NCBI GenBank assembly: GCA_037718865.1
Contig: JBBJMP010000002.1
Location: forward strand, 124,001 to 188,000
Reading direction: 5' to 3'
DNA from: JADCRZ01 sp037718865
GTDB lineage: Bacteria; Bacteroidota; Bacteroidia; Chitinophagales; Chitinophagaceae
DNA length: 64,000 bases
The notes below the pieces were generated by a model, which was not told the origin of the DNA, did not search any database, and worked only from the letters and a program-made list of their open reading frames with translations. Shown piece by piece: positions 44,725 through 53,749 of this stretch. Position 1 is the first letter of the stretch, and every line of letters starts with the position of its first letter. The position numbers and the translations under genes were made by a program.

Positions 44725-45207
44725 CTACAGTTCGACAAATTTAGTAAGGGATCTTACTACGGGACCGGGTAAAAATGGAGAGGCATCTCCGCCATTGCGG
44801 ATTACATCTCTTACCAGTGTGGAAGCAACGGAAGTATATTGGGGTAAGCAGGTGAGAAATACGGTCTCGATCCGGTTGTCAAGACTCCTGTTCATATCTG
44901 CAATGGCCTTTTCATATTCAAAATCGTTAACGTAGCGGATTCCCCGTAAAATAAACTGAGCGCCCACCGTCTTACAACAGTCTACCGTGAGCCCTTCGTA
45001 CACTACTGCATCAATTTTTTCATTGCCCCTGTAAATTTCTCTCACCCACGACTGGCGTTGTTCATCCGAAAACATGGGTGCTTTATTAGCATTTCTGCCA
45101 ATACCAATAATCAGTTTATCAAACAAGGTAAGCGATCTGTTTATGATGTCCAGATGCCCTATTGTGATCGGATCAAAGGTGCCCGGGAAAAGACAGATTC
45201 GTTGCAT
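44725..45207 (-). CDS. coaD: Phosphopantetheine adenylyltransferase
   Basis: Fourth step of coenzyme A synthesis. 160 residues. Nucleotidyltransferase motifs GTFDPITIGHLD (with the T/HxGH pair) and TSVASTLVRDV, and RGIRYVNDFEYE for the pantetheine site. It is 33 bp upstream of the thioesterase remnant, on the same strand, an association seen in both being CoA-related. Confidence 0.97.
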   Translation of the reverse strand: MQRICLFPGTFDPITIGHLDIINRSLTLFDKLIIGIGRNANKAPMFSDEQRQSWVREIYRGNEKIDAVVYEGLTVDCCKTVGAQFILRGIRYVNDFEYEKAIADMNRSLDNRIETVFLTCLPQYTSVASTLVRDVIRNGGDASPFLPGPVVRSLTKFVEL

Positions 45208-45221
45208 GGAGGTAATGTGAA

Positions 45222-45328
45222 TTATGAGTTATAAGTTATGAGTTTAGATTTTATATCATGTAATATAAGCCTTGAATTGTAAATCTGTGTCACATCACTT
45301 ATCACTAATATCTCATAACTCATCACTC
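45222..45328. repeat. Inverted arms of heptad repeats between coaD and pyrB
   Basis: Left arm 45222-45242: TTATGAG, TTATAAG, TTATGAG. Right arm 45294-45328: ATCACTT, ATCACTA, ATATCTC, ATAACTC, ATCACTC. The period is seven on both sides and the arms are roughly complementary. The pyrB stop codon and last codons fall inside the right arm. Confidence 0.8.
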
Positions 45329-46258
45329 ACTACCCTCCCCGCTTCCTGCCAGCAAATAAAGCACAGCCATGCGTATGGCTACACCGTTCTCCACCTGTTG
45401 CAATATAATGGACTGGCTGCTGTCTGCCACATCACTGTCAATTTCTACTCCGCGGTTGATGGGGCCGGGATGCATGACAATGATTTCTTTGTTCAGGCTG
45501 TCAAGCACACTTCGTTTTACACCATAGGCCAGATTGTATTCTCTGAGAGAGGAAAAAAGTACCTGGTTCTGACGTTCCAGCTGAATACGCAGCACGTTAG
45601 CAACATCGCACCATAACAGGGCTTTCCTCAGGTTGTATTCTACCTGTACATCAAATGCTTCCCTGATGTACTTCGGAATAAGTGTCGGCGGCCCTGCCAC
45701 CATAACTTCGGCACCCATTTTTTTAAGTAAATAAATATTGCTTAGCGCCACCCTTGAGTGCATGATATCGCCTATTATGGCAATCTTCTTTCCTTCAAGG
45801 CTGCCCAGCTTGTCCCGAATGGAAAACGCATCCAGCAAGGCCTGGGTAGGGTGTTCATTGATACCATCTCCTGCATTTATAATGGAAGCTGAGACATGTT
45901 TGGCTAAAAAATGAGGAGCACCGCTGGCACTATGGCGTATGACAACCATATCCACTTTCATGGAAAGAATATTGTTCACCGTATCCAGCAAAGATTCCCC
46001 TTTTGAAACCGAAGAGCCGCCGGATGAAAAATTAATAGTATCTGCGCTCAGGCGCTTCTCAGCCAGTTCAAAAGATATCCGGGTGCGGGTTGAATTTTCA
46101 TAAAACAGGTTTACGATAGTAATATCGCGTAGAGATGGTACTTTCTTGATGGGCCTTTGTAAAACTTCTTTAAACTGTATTGCGGTATCTAAAATCGCTT
46201 GTATGTCCTGTGGCAAAAGCTGTCTAATGCCCAGAAGGTGTTTTGTACTCAGTTGCAT
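45323..46258 (-). CDS. pyrB: Aspartate carbamoyltransferase catalytic subunit
   Basis: Makes carbamoyl aspartate, the second pyrimidine step. ATG 46258 (a TTG codon precedes it in the frame). 311 residues. Carbamoyl-phosphate motif STRTRISFE, HPTQALLDAFSIRDK and HPGPINRGVEI are all present. It is 92 bp downstream of pyrR on the same strand. The C terminus, GEGSE then TGA, lies in a heptad repeat. No pyrI is seen. Confidence 0.97.
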   Translation of the reverse strand: MQLSTKHLLGIRQLLPQDIQAILDTAIQFKEVLQRPIKKVPSLRDITIVNLFYENSTRTRISFELAEKRLSADTINFSSGGSSVSKGESLLDTVNNILSMKVDMVVIRHSASGAPHFLAKHVSASIINAGDGINEHPTQALLDAFSIRDKLGSLEGKKIAIIGDIMHSRVALSNIYLLKKMGAEVMVAGPPTLIPKYIREAFDVQVEYNLRKALLWCDVANVLRIQLERQNQVLFSSLREYNLAYGVKRSVLDSLNKEIIVMHPGPINRGVEIDSDVADSSQSIILQQVENGVAIRMAVLYLLAGSGEGSE

Positions 46259-46350
46259 CAAAGGGTGAAGTTATAAAAAAGTTTGGAGTTCGGGCTCTAA
46301 GTTGTTATGCTCGGCGGCCTGGAGTCATCTTCGTTATTCAGCGCATTCTT

Positions 46351-46872
46351 TCACAACAGCACCACTTCTTCTCTGCCGTCTTTCTCTCTCCAGTAAACAA
46401 TTACTTTTTGGGAAATGATGGAATCGATGGCTTTGCCGACGTAATCCGGCTGAATAGGTAATTGCCGGCTGAACCGCCTGTCGATAAGCGTACATAACTC
46501 TACTTTTGATGGCCTTCCGTAATCAAGTAATGCATCAAGTGCCGCCCGGATCGTGCGGCCGGTATATAAAACGTCATCAATCAATATCACGTTCTTGTTT
46601 TCAATACTGAATGAAATGTTGGTTTGATTAGCAACATGCAACTGTTTACGGATGTCATCGCGGTAAAAAGTAATATCGAGTTTACCGTAAAGCAGTTTTA
46701 TAGAAGGCAGTTGTTTATGCAGTTGTTCAGCTATTCGTTCAGACAAATAAATACCCCTTGGCTGAAGGCCGATTAAAACGGTATTTTCCAAATCGATATG
46801 GTTTTCAAGGATCTGGTGACATAATCGTTGGATCGTAATCGACAATTGGTGTTCATTGAGGATCGTCTTCAA
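46351..46872 (-). CDS. pyrR: PyrR bifunctional regulator / uracil phosphoribosyltransferase
   Basis: PyrR proteins bind pyr mRNA to attenuate it and can carry UPRTase activity. The PRPP loop is VILIDDVLYTGRTIRAALD, and NEHQLSITIQRLCHQILE is the typical N terminus. The start is most likely TTG 46872, giving MKTILNEHQL; no ATG lies nearby and a longer frame adds nonstandard residues. The last codons run into VVLL. It precedes pyrB. Confidence 0.92.
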   Translation of the reverse strand: MKTILNEHQLSITIQRLCHQILENHIDLENTVLIGLQPRGIYLSERIAEQLHKQLPSIKLLYGKLDITFYRDDIRKQLHVANQTNISFSIENKNVILIDDVLYTGRTIRAALDALLDYGRPSKVELCTLIDRRFSRQLPIQPDYVGKAIDSIISQKVIVYWREKDGREEVVLL

Positions 46873-46959
46873 GAAATTATTTTTATAAAAATAGCGCAAT
46901 CAGATTGATAAACATACTGCCGGGCTACATACCACTAGAATAGCCTGACTATACAGGCT

Positions 46960-48591
46960 TTATAATTCATTCATAAAGGCATAACGGTAATCAGTAGGTG
47001 GAACATAATTTTCCTTGATAGTCCTTGCACTCAGCCAACGGTATAAATTTAAAATAGAACCGGCTTTATCATTAGTCCCGCTTGCCCTGGCACCACCGAA
47101 AGGCTGCTGTCCCACAACAGCGCCGGTAGGTTTATCGTTGATATAAAAGTTGCCCGCTGCATAACGCAGCCTGGCAGTTGCTTTTTCGACCGCCTGCCTG
47201 TCCTGGGCAATGACAGCCCCTGTTAAAGCATAAGGAGACGTCGAGTCAACCAATTCCAACGCTTCTTCAAATTCATCGGCCTCATACGTGTAAATGGAGA
47301 GTACCGGGCCGAACAATTCCTCGCACATGGTAACATATCGTGGATCGGCTGCTTCTATGATGGTAGGTTCGATAAAGTAACCCTTTGTTTTGTCGCAGTT
47401 GCCACCGGCTAATACCCTGGCCTTGTTATCATTTGCAGCCGCATCGATATATCCTTTCAGCTTGTCAAAACTTTTCTCATCGATCACCGCGTTGATGAAA
47501 TTGGAAAAATCTTCAACGCCGCCCATCTTCATTGTTTTAAGGGTAGCGATAAGTTTTTCCTTGATCTCCCCTGCGAGGTTTGAAGGCAGGTAAGCCCTTG
47601 ACGCAGCCGAACATTTTTGTCCCTGGAACTCAAAAGCACCACGGGCCAGGGCTGTAACAACCACATCTACCCTGGCGCTTTTATGCACTATGACAAAATC
47701 CTTTCCCCCTGTTTCGCCAACCACCCGCGGATACGATCTGTACATGTTCATGTTTTCTCCAATGGTCTTCCACATTGTATTGAACACCCCGGTGGATCCC
47801 GTAAAGTGAACACCGGCAAATTGCGGGTGACTAAAACAAACTTTGCCAAGGGCAGGCCCATCCACGTAGATGAGGTTAATAACACCGGGAGGCAAACCAG
47901 CTTCTATAAAAACACGCATGATCATCTGTGCACTATAGATCTGTGTGTTTGCCGGTTTCCATATCACCACGTTTCCACACATGGCTGCTGAAGAAGGCAG
48001 GTTACCGCCGATTGCCGTAAAATTAAAGGGTGTTACGGCTAATACAAAACCTTCGAGCGGCCGGTATTCCATCCTGTTATGCATGCCATCACTGCTGATG
48101 GGTTGCTGGCGGTAGATCTCGCTTAAAAAGTGTACGTTGAACCGCAAAAAATCGATCAACTCACAAGCAGCATCGATTTCTGCCTGGTAAACATTCTTGC
48201 TTTGCCCAAGCATGGTAGTGGCGTTGATGAAATAGCGGTATTTTGATGAAAGTAGATCTGCTGCTCTAAGAAAGATGTTGGCCCTGTTTTCCCAGCTGAG
48301 TGCAGCCCAGCTTTTTTGCGCCAGCAAGGCTGCTTCGATGGCCCGCTTTACGTGACTTTCATCACCGGCATGAAAATGGCCCAGGGTATGGGAAATTTCA
48401 TGAGGCGGATGAATCGGCTCTCTTTTGCCGGTGCGCACTTCTTCTCCACCGATATACATGGGTATGTCAGCCGTTTCATTTTTCAGCTCAGTCAGCGCTT
48501 TTTTTAACGCATCTCTTTCGGGGGATCCGGGAGCATACAATTGAACCGGTTCATTTACCGGCATCGGGTAATTTACATATCCGAAGTTCAT
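46960..48591 (-). CDS. pruA: L-glutamate gamma-semialdehyde dehydrogenase (1-pyrroline-5-carboxylate dehydrogenase)
   Basis: Oxidises glutamate semialdehyde to glutamate in proline breakdown, NAD-dependent. 543 residues, single-domain type. ALDH motifs: FTGSTGVFN, GETGGKDFV (general base Glu), GQKCSAASRAY (catalytic Cys), PFGGARASGTNDKAG. The N-terminal part (PMPVNEPVQLYAPGS) is that of the P5CDH group. No proline dehydrogenase gene is adjacent. Confidence 0.96.
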   Translation of the reverse strand: MNFGYVNYPMPVNEPVQLYAPGSPERDALKKALTELKNETADIPMYIGGEEVRTGKREPIHPPHEISHTLGHFHAGDESHVKRAIEAALLAQKSWAALSWENRANIFLRAADLLSSKYRYFINATTMLGQSKNVYQAEIDAACELIDFLRFNVHFLSEIYRQQPISSDGMHNRMEYRPLEGFVLAVTPFNFTAIGGNLPSSAAMCGNVVIWKPANTQIYSAQMIMRVFIEAGLPPGVINLIYVDGPALGKVCFSHPQFAGVHFTGSTGVFNTMWKTIGENMNMYRSYPRVVGETGGKDFVIVHKSARVDVVVTALARGAFEFQGQKCSAASRAYLPSNLAGEIKEKLIATLKTMKMGGVEDFSNFINAVIDEKSFDKLKGYIDAAANDNKARVLAGGNCDKTKGYFIEPTIIEAADPRYVTMCEELFGPVLSIYTYEADEFEEALELVDSTSPYALTGAVIAQDRQAVEKATARLRYAAGNFYINDKPTGAVVGQQPFGGARASGTNDKAGSILNLYRWLSARTIKENYVPPTDYRYAFMNEL

Positions 48592-48617
48592 AGAAGAAAT
48601 TTAATGTTTAGAAACAG

Positions 48618-48666
48618 GGTTCGGGAGTTCGGAGTTAGGGAGTCCTTTGAACTTTGAACCTTGAAC
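48618..48666. repeat. Heptad repeats in the pruA-prfB spacer
   Basis: Seven consecutive 7-bp units: GGTTCGG, GAGTTCG, GAGTTAG, GGAGTCC, TTTGAAC, TTTGAAC, CTTGAAC. The first half and second half are partly inverted relative to each other. The array touches the prfB stop. Confidence 0.75.
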
Positions 48667-49749
48667 TATTCCTTCTCCATCATCAGGTATGCTTTAATAA
48701 AACCATCAAGTTCGCCATCCATTACGGGTTGCACATTACCAACTTCATAGTCTGTCCGGTGATCTTTAATCATTTTATAAGGATGAAACACATAACTGCG
48801 GATTTGGCTCCCCCACTCTATTTTTTGCTTGTTGCTGTTGGCTGCATTTTTAAGTTCGTCGCGTTTGCGGATCTCTTCTTCATACAACTTACTTTTGAGC
48901 ATTTTTAAGGCCTTTTCCCGGTTCTCACCTTGTGTTCTTGCCTGCTGGCATTCAATGATGATGCCTGAAGGAATATGTTTTAAGCGAACTGCTGTTTCTA
49001 CCTTGTTTACGTTTTGTCCGCCCGAACCCCCGCTGCGGAAGAAGGCCCATTCCAGGTCTGAAGGGTTCACTTCCACCTCTATGGTATCATCAACCAGGGG
49101 ATAAACAAATACGGATGCAAAAGAAGTATGCCGGCGTGCATTGCTATCGAATGGAGAAATACGAACCAGGCGATGCACTCCGCTTTCTACTTTCAGAAAT
49201 CCGTAAGCAAAAGCGCCGTCAAATTGAAGAGTGGCGGATTTGATACCTGCACCATCTCCTTCCTGAAAGTCAAGCTCGGTAACGGACCAACCCTGTTTTT
49301 CACCGTACATGCGGTACATACGAAGAAGCATTTCTGCCCAGTCCTGGCTCTCAGTACCACCTGCACCGCTGTTGATTTCGAGCACTGCAGGCATCTCATC
49401 TTCTGGCTGATTCAAGGTACTTTTAAATTCTGCTTCTTCGATATCATTGAGCGCCTTGTTATAAGCATCTTTAACTTCTTCTTCGGTGGCCTCGCCTTCT
49501 TTCCAGAAATCAAAAAGAACAGCGAAATCTTCTACAGCCATACTTACATTTTCGTATAGCTTTACCCAGAATTCGTTGACCTTATTTTCTTTCAGGATCG
49601 CTGTAGCCCGCCCGTTATCGTTCCAGAAACCGGGAGCCACCGTAAGTTGCTTATCCTGCGTAATCTTGTCTAAACGGTTATCGACGTCAAAGAAACCTCC
49701 TCAGGACGGATACCCTGTCCCTCATAATCTTAAGTTGTTCTTGTGTCAT
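48666..49749 (-). CDS. prfB: Peptide chain release factor 2, with programmed +1 frameshift
   Basis: RF2 terminates at UGA and UAA. The codon-optimised reading is ATG 49749 for 20 codons, then a +1 slip at CTT-T-GAC, skipping base 49689, then 341 codons to the stop: about 360 residues. RF2 features are VRISPFDSNARRHTSF, the GGQ loop (RSGGSGGQNVNKVET), and HPSGIIIECQQ-type sequence. The usual anticodon-like SPF is present (RISPF). The 5' end gives the RF2 start MTQEQLKIMRDRV. Confidence 0.97.
49686..49701 (-). promoter_or_regulatory. RF2 autoregulatory frameshift site
   Basis: AGGAGG (49701-49696), TTT, CTT, TGA and C, read on the minus strand: a Shine-Dalgarno-like stimulator with a 3-base spacer before CTT-TGA-C. 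Low RF2 lets ribosomes slip +1 at CTT. The order matches the canonical site. Confidence 0.97.
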
Positions 49750-49902
49750 AGCGGGCGAAGGTAAGAGAATTTAGCCATTTGCAAAGTTGCCAACCTGCCA
49801 ATACGATCATTCTTTGTGGATAAAATAAATCCATTTGATATGACAACAAGTTTGTAATTTCCCCTTCGATTTATCATCCCATCAATCATCCAAACTTAAC
49901 AA

Positions 49903-50331
49903 ATGAAAAAGACTCTTACTCGCCTCATTAGTTTTTTTATTCTTGCTTCCGTTCTAGCCACTCCGGTATTGGCATCATTACCATCTGAACCGAACACTGT
50001 AAGATCAGCTTCCAGTGAGCCTGAGCCTGCGGCTATACGAGAGGCTCTTAAAGATTTTAAAAATCTCTCCCGCCATGAAAGAAAAAGCCGGATAAAGGAA
50101 GCAAAGAAAGCAATTAAACAATACAAGGCTGATAAAAAAGCGGGCAAAGCAGAAGATCCTCAGGTCAGCACAGTATTGCTGGTGATCCTTGCCATTATAC
50201 TGCCGCCGCTTGCCGTGTATTTACACCAGGGTGAAATCAATAATAAATTCTGGATAAGCCTGGTGCTTACTTTGTTATTTTTTGTTCCGGGCGTGATCTA
50301 TGCCCTGCTGGTTGTGCTTAATGCAATATAA
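49903..50331 (+). CDS. YqaE/Pmp3 (UPF0057)-family membrane protein with long exported leader region
   Basis: 142 residues. Signal peptide (LATPVLA), then a charged helical stretch (SRHERKSRIKEAKKAIKQYK) and a C-terminal Pmp3 module with two helices: ILAIILPPLAVYLHQG, then FWISLVLTLLFFVPGVIYALLVV. Pmp3 proteins are typically about 50 residues; the added exported part is common in Bacteroidota versions. Role in membrane stress is only inferred from the family. A strong terminator follows. Confidence 0.9.
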   Translation: MKKTLTRLISFFILASVLATPVLASLPSEPNTVRSASSEPEPAAIREALKDFKNLSRHERKSRIKEAKKAIKQYKADKKAGKAEDPQVSTVLLVILAIILPPLAVYLHQGEINNKFWISLVLTLLFFVPGVIYALLVVLNAI

Positions 50332-50340
50332 TTATTCTTA

Positions 50341-50390
50341 AAAAAGAACAAGCCGGTTCTGTATTATATGGAATATCTTGTTCTTTTTTT
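50341..50390 (+). terminator. Rho-independent terminator of the YqaE-like gene
   Basis: 12-bp stem AAAAAGAACAAG / CTTGTTCTTTTT with a 24-nt loop and further T. It starts 10 bp after the stop. Confidence 0.85.
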
Positions 50391-50460
50391 CTGTATGCCT
50401 CCATACTCAACCATTTACAAGAAGAGAAAGTGAGCAATGCCCTAAAAGCATTGATATACC

Positions 50461-51477
50461 ATGAAAAAGTTTCTGTTATTTGCTGCCTTGGGTATTTCAT
50501 TTTTTATGCGCGGTTATGCTCAACCTGATATGGTATCGGCAGCTAATGCATTTATTGCCACGCTGACGAAGGACCAGCAAGCGCGGGCCCTTTACCGTTT
50601 TGATGCGGAAGAGCGGTTTAATTTTCATTTCGTCCCCAAAAATGACCGTAAAGGTATCTCATTAAATGAACTTTCGGCGGCTCAAAAAGGGGCAGCCATG
50701 TCCATGCTAAAAACCGTTCTCAGTAGCCAGGGATACCGGAAAGCCACCGAAATCATTCAGCTTGAAACGGTATTGAAAGCCATCGAGAAAAGGGAAGCGG
50801 ATGACCATTACCGTGATCCCGGTAAATATTTCTTTACCATTTTTGGTACCCCCGGCAAAGGCACTACCTGGGGTTGCCGGCTTGAGGGTCATCATGTAGC
50901 GTTTAACTTTTCAGCCAAGGACGAAAAACTTGTTGCAGGCACTCCTGGTTTCATGGGTTCAAATCCGGCTGTTGTTCCGGATGGACCGGAAAAAGGCAAA
51001 CAGATCTTAAAAGAAGAAACGGAAATGGGTTTTGCATTGCTGAATTCCTTCTCTGAAAAACAGCTTCAGAAAGTGGTGATTGGCGCTGAGGCACCTAACG
51101 AAATCCTCACTCAAAACGCGCGGAAAGCCATGATCCAAGATTCTGCAGGCTTAAACTACGCAGATATGAACAGCGCTCAGCAGCAAAAATTTCTTCAGCT
51201 GATAGGCTTGTATGTCCGCCGTTATACAAAATTGTTTGCTGAAGATATGATGAAAGAAATCCAACAGGCCGGGTTAAATAGGCTCAGGTTCGCGTGGGCA
51301 GGCGCAAGGCAGCCGGGCATCGGCAATCCGCATTACTATCGCATACAGGGGCCTACCCTGATCATTGAGTATGATAATATTCAGAACAATGCCAATCACG
51401 TTCATACCGTAGTAAGGGACCTCGTACGTGACTTTGGCGGGGATGTGTTGCTGGAGCATTATAAGGCCAGTCATTGA
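50461..51477 (+). CDS. Secreted DUF3500 family protein
   Basis: 338 residues with a signal peptide ending at RGYAQ. DUF3500 hallmarks: RYRFDAEERFNFHFVPK-like (here LYRFDAEERFNFHFVPKN), RDPGKYFFTIFGTPG, WGCRLEGHHVAFNF and PGFMGSNPAVV. The function of the family is unknown. It is monocistronic and convergent with the gene at 51588, with heptad repeats between. Confidence 0.92.
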   Translation: MKKFLLFAALGISFFMRGYAQPDMVSAANAFIATLTKDQQARALYRFDAEERFNFHFVPKNDRKGISLNELSAAQKGAAMSMLKTVLSSQGYRKATEIIQLETVLKAIEKREADDHYRDPGKYFFTIFGTPGKGTTWGCRLEGHHVAFNFSAKDEKLVAGTPGFMGSNPAVVPDGPEKGKQILKEETEMGFALLNSFSEKQLQKVVIGAEAPNEILTQNARKAMIQDSAGLNYADMNSAQQQKFLQLIGLYVRRYTKLFAEDMMKEIQQAGLNRLRFAWAGARQPGIGNPHYYRIQGPTLIIEYDNIQNNANHVHTVVRDLVRDFGGDVLLEHYKASH

Positions 51478-51581
51478 GGTTTAAGGTTTTAGGTTTAAAG
51501 TTTAAAGTTGACTACGCAGAAGATTCGGTTAGTATAGGTATCTTCAAAAAAGGAACCTTAAACCTTAAACTCTAAACTCTG
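51478..51581. repeat. Inverted arms of heptad repeats between convergent genes
   Basis: Left arm 51478-51512: GGTTTAA, GGTTTTA, GGTTTAA, AGTTTAA, AGTTGAC. Right arm 51554-51581: AACCTTA, AACCTTA, AACTCTA, AACTCTG. The arms are approximate reverse complements, so the RNA could fold as a terminator. Confidence 0.85.
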
Positions 51582-51587
51582 CCTCCC

Positions 51588-52535
51588 TCAACGCTTGAAA
51601 TCAAACAAAGTGGCCGTAAAAAATCCTTTTTCCCTTTTTTTAAACAGGGCATGCCAGTTACCCGTATACCGGATTAGCCGCGGAACCACGTAATCCTCAA
51701 ACTTCTCCATCTGCACCTCCATGTGCACATCAAAATCATAAACCCCGGCATTGTAACTGAGGTCATAATCCCTGGCGACAATCTCCATTGTTTGACTGTT
51801 GAACCACGTAGTGATGGTGTTGATCACGACCTGGTCCTTGTCTTTGCCTGACAGGTCATCCCTGGCCTTCACCATAAAAATATAACAATTCTGACCCTGG
51901 TGGTCGGCCATGTCTATCACAAAATCATAATAGCGGGCTACATCCTCTTCAAAAAGCGCAATCTTGTCACCAATAAACGGGAGCCCGGGAATTCGTACTC
52001 CCGGGTTAAAGAACAACATCTTTAGCTGCTCTTTATGTTTGGCAATGCCGCTTTTGCTTTTTACGTTAAAATCCTTTCCGCTTACTATATTGTTCTCCCC
52101 GCAAACGGTCCCTTTTACCAGGAACAGGCCAGCATATAATTCTGCTGTGTAATAGTTCCAGTTCCGGTTTTCATCATACAAATCTCCCGTTATCTTTTCT
52201 TCCAGCACCTCCATTGTTCTGCAGCCTTTGTCGACGGATTGCCGGGTTTTACTTTGCAAGGTAGATTTTACCTTACCTTTCTTATCGGTCATCCGGATAT
52301 CGTTCAGTGCAGTATAACCCAGCACTTTGAGATTTTTAAAAGCCTTATAAAAGCTGGTGTCGCGCCGAACGCGTTCAATGAAGGCAGGTACGTTCAGGTT
52401 GTTGCGAACAACAACTTCTCTAAGTGTAACGATCCTGTCTGACACGTTCATTACCGTATCCTGCGTTAAGCCAGACAAAGTAAGTAACAGAATAAGCAAT
52501 AATGAAAAGGTAAACCGGTGCCGGATTCTTTCCAT
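51588..52535 (-). CDS. Exported protein of unknown function
   Basis: About 315 residues with a signal peptide ending at LTLSGLTQ. No recognised domain. The body is mostly beta-rich with a few conserved-looking strings (FYKAFKNLKVLGYTALND, FFNPGVRIPGLPFIGDK, YIFMVKARDD). It resembles periplasmic proteins of Bacteroidota that follow a carboxypeptidase-like pattern, but I do not assign it. ATG 52535 or 52553 are both possible. It is the last gene of a minus-strand run with def and ruvX. Confidence 0.65.
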   Translation of the reverse strand: MERIRHRFTFSLLLILLLTLSGLTQDTVMNVSDRIVTLREVVVRNNLNVPAFIERVRRDTSFYKAFKNLKVLGYTALNDIRMTDKKGKVKSTLQSKTRQSVDKGCRTMEVLEEKITGDLYDENRNWNYYTAELYAGLFLVKGTVCGENNIVSGKDFNVKSKSGIAKHKEQLKMLFFNPGVRIPGLPFIGDKIALFEEDVARYYDFVIDMADHQGQNCYIFMVKARDDLSGKDKDQVVINTITTWFNSQTMEIVARDYDLSYNAGVYDFDVHMEVQMEKFEDYVVPRLIRYTGNWHALFKKREKGFFTATLFDFKR

Positions 52536-52567
52536 AATACAATGTAGATTCATAAGAATTCAGCCGG

Positions 52568-53146
52568 TCATTTTGGAAAAAGCATACGATAATCCACTTT
52601 GATCTTTCCTTTTGAAATGTCGTTAAGCTTTCCCCTCAACAATTCCCGCCTCAAAGGTTTTATACGATCAATAAACAGTTTGCCTTCGATATGATCATAT
52701 TCATGAAGGATTACTCTTGCCGTGATACCCCTAAAGGTAATTGTATGAGGTGCAAACGTTTCGTCTACAAAATCAAGAGTAACTTCTTCAGTCCGGAAAA
52801 CGTCTTCCCGGATTTTCGGAATGCTCAGGCAACCTTCGTTATAACTCCATTCCTGTCCATTTAATGCACTGATATGAGCGTTGATAAAAACCTGCTTAAC
52901 ACCTGGTTTATCAACATAGTCATCCTTCTCTCCTTCCTCCAGGTTGGCGAATATCTGGGTGCTGTCAACCACGAATACCCTGATGCTGCGATTGATCTGA
53001 GGAGCGGCTAATCCTACTCCGTTACTGAAATACATGGTTTCCCACATATCTCCAATCAATTTATCCAGATCAGGGTAATCTGGCGTAATATCGGCAGCTA
53101 TGGCTCGCAGGACCGGGTGGCCATATGCTAAAATTGGTAAAATCAT
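52568..53146 (-). CDS. def: Peptide deformylase
   Basis: Removes the N-formyl group from new proteins. 192 residues. Metal-site motifs: GVGLAAPQI, EGCLSIP and HEYDHIEGKL, all present. The C-terminal tail is typical of the Bacteroidota form. The gene is co-directional with ruvX upstream and the exported-protein gene downstream. Confidence 0.97.
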   Translation of the reverse strand: MILPILAYGHPVLRAIAADITPDYPDLDKLIGDMWETMYFSNGVGLAAPQINRSIRVFVVDSTQIFANLEEGEKDDYVDKPGVKQVFINAHISALNGQEWSYNEGCLSIPKIREDVFRTEEVTLDFVDETFAPHTITFRGITARVILHEYDHIEGKLFIDRIKPLRRELLRGKLNDISKGKIKVDYRMLFPK

Positions 53147-53240
53147 AGTGTTGAAACTCCGGGATCTTCACACCACCGGTGAAAGAATATTTAATTAAAC
53201 AGCAAATTTAATGGATGTAATGATAACATCCATTTACACT

Positions 53241-53660
53241 TCAGGTTAAAGAGTTATACAACAGATAGTCCTGTAGCATGATAGTAGCTGCAATTTCATC
53301 GACAAGGGCTTTATTACGCCGATCTTTCTTTTTCATACCCGCCTGGACCATACTCTGTACTGCCATTTTTGATGTAAAGCGTTCATCGACTTTCTTAATC
53401 GGGATATGCGGAAAATGCCTGGCCAGTTCACTGATACATTTGGCAACCAATGGAGTGGCATGTGTATCAGAATCATCCAGATTCTTTGGTTCGCCTATGA
53501 TGATCAGTTCTACCATTTCCTTTACAAAGTAGCTCTTCAGAAAAGGGATCAGGTTTTTCGTTTCCACGGTGGTAAGGCCGGTAGCTATCATCTTAAGGGG
53601 ATCACTGACTGCCAGCCCAGTACGCTTTAGTCCGTAATCAATGGAAAGAATGCGGGACAA
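53241..53660 (-). CDS. ruvX: Holliday junction resolvase RuvX/YqgF
   Basis: 139 residues, RNase H-like. Motifs ILSIDYGLKRTGLAVSD at the start, LIIGEPKNLDDSDT, PIKKVDERFTSKMAVQSM and a final DEIAATIMLQ. It starts at TTG 53660, as the frame is closed 4 codons upstream and no ATG is available. YqgF is essential in many bacteria and acts in 16S rRNA 5'-end maturation. Heptad-like GTTC units (AAAGTTC, GGTGTTC) lie just upstream at about 53694-53710. Confidence 0.94.
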   Translation of the reverse strand: MSRILSIDYGLKRTGLAVSDPLKMIATGLTTVETKNLIPFLKSYFVKEMVELIIIGEPKNLDDSDTHATPLVAKCISELARHFPHIPIKKVDERFTSKMAVQSMVQAGMKKKDRRNKALVDEIAATIMLQDYLLYNSLT

Positions 53661-53749
53661 ATTGTTTAAGATTTATTTGAGTAGGTTCGCATTTCAAAGT
53701 TCGGTGTTCGAAGGAAAATCTTCAGGAAATAAAATCCGGATCCTGACGC

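Noticed and set aside
49128..49559. 143-codon frame antisense to prfB
   Set aside because: Shadow of a highly conserved gene; no start signal and no family features.
49640..49749. In-frame TGA that makes the prfB start look broken
   Set aside because: It is the standard RF2 programmed +1 site with AGGAGG and CTT-TGA-C.
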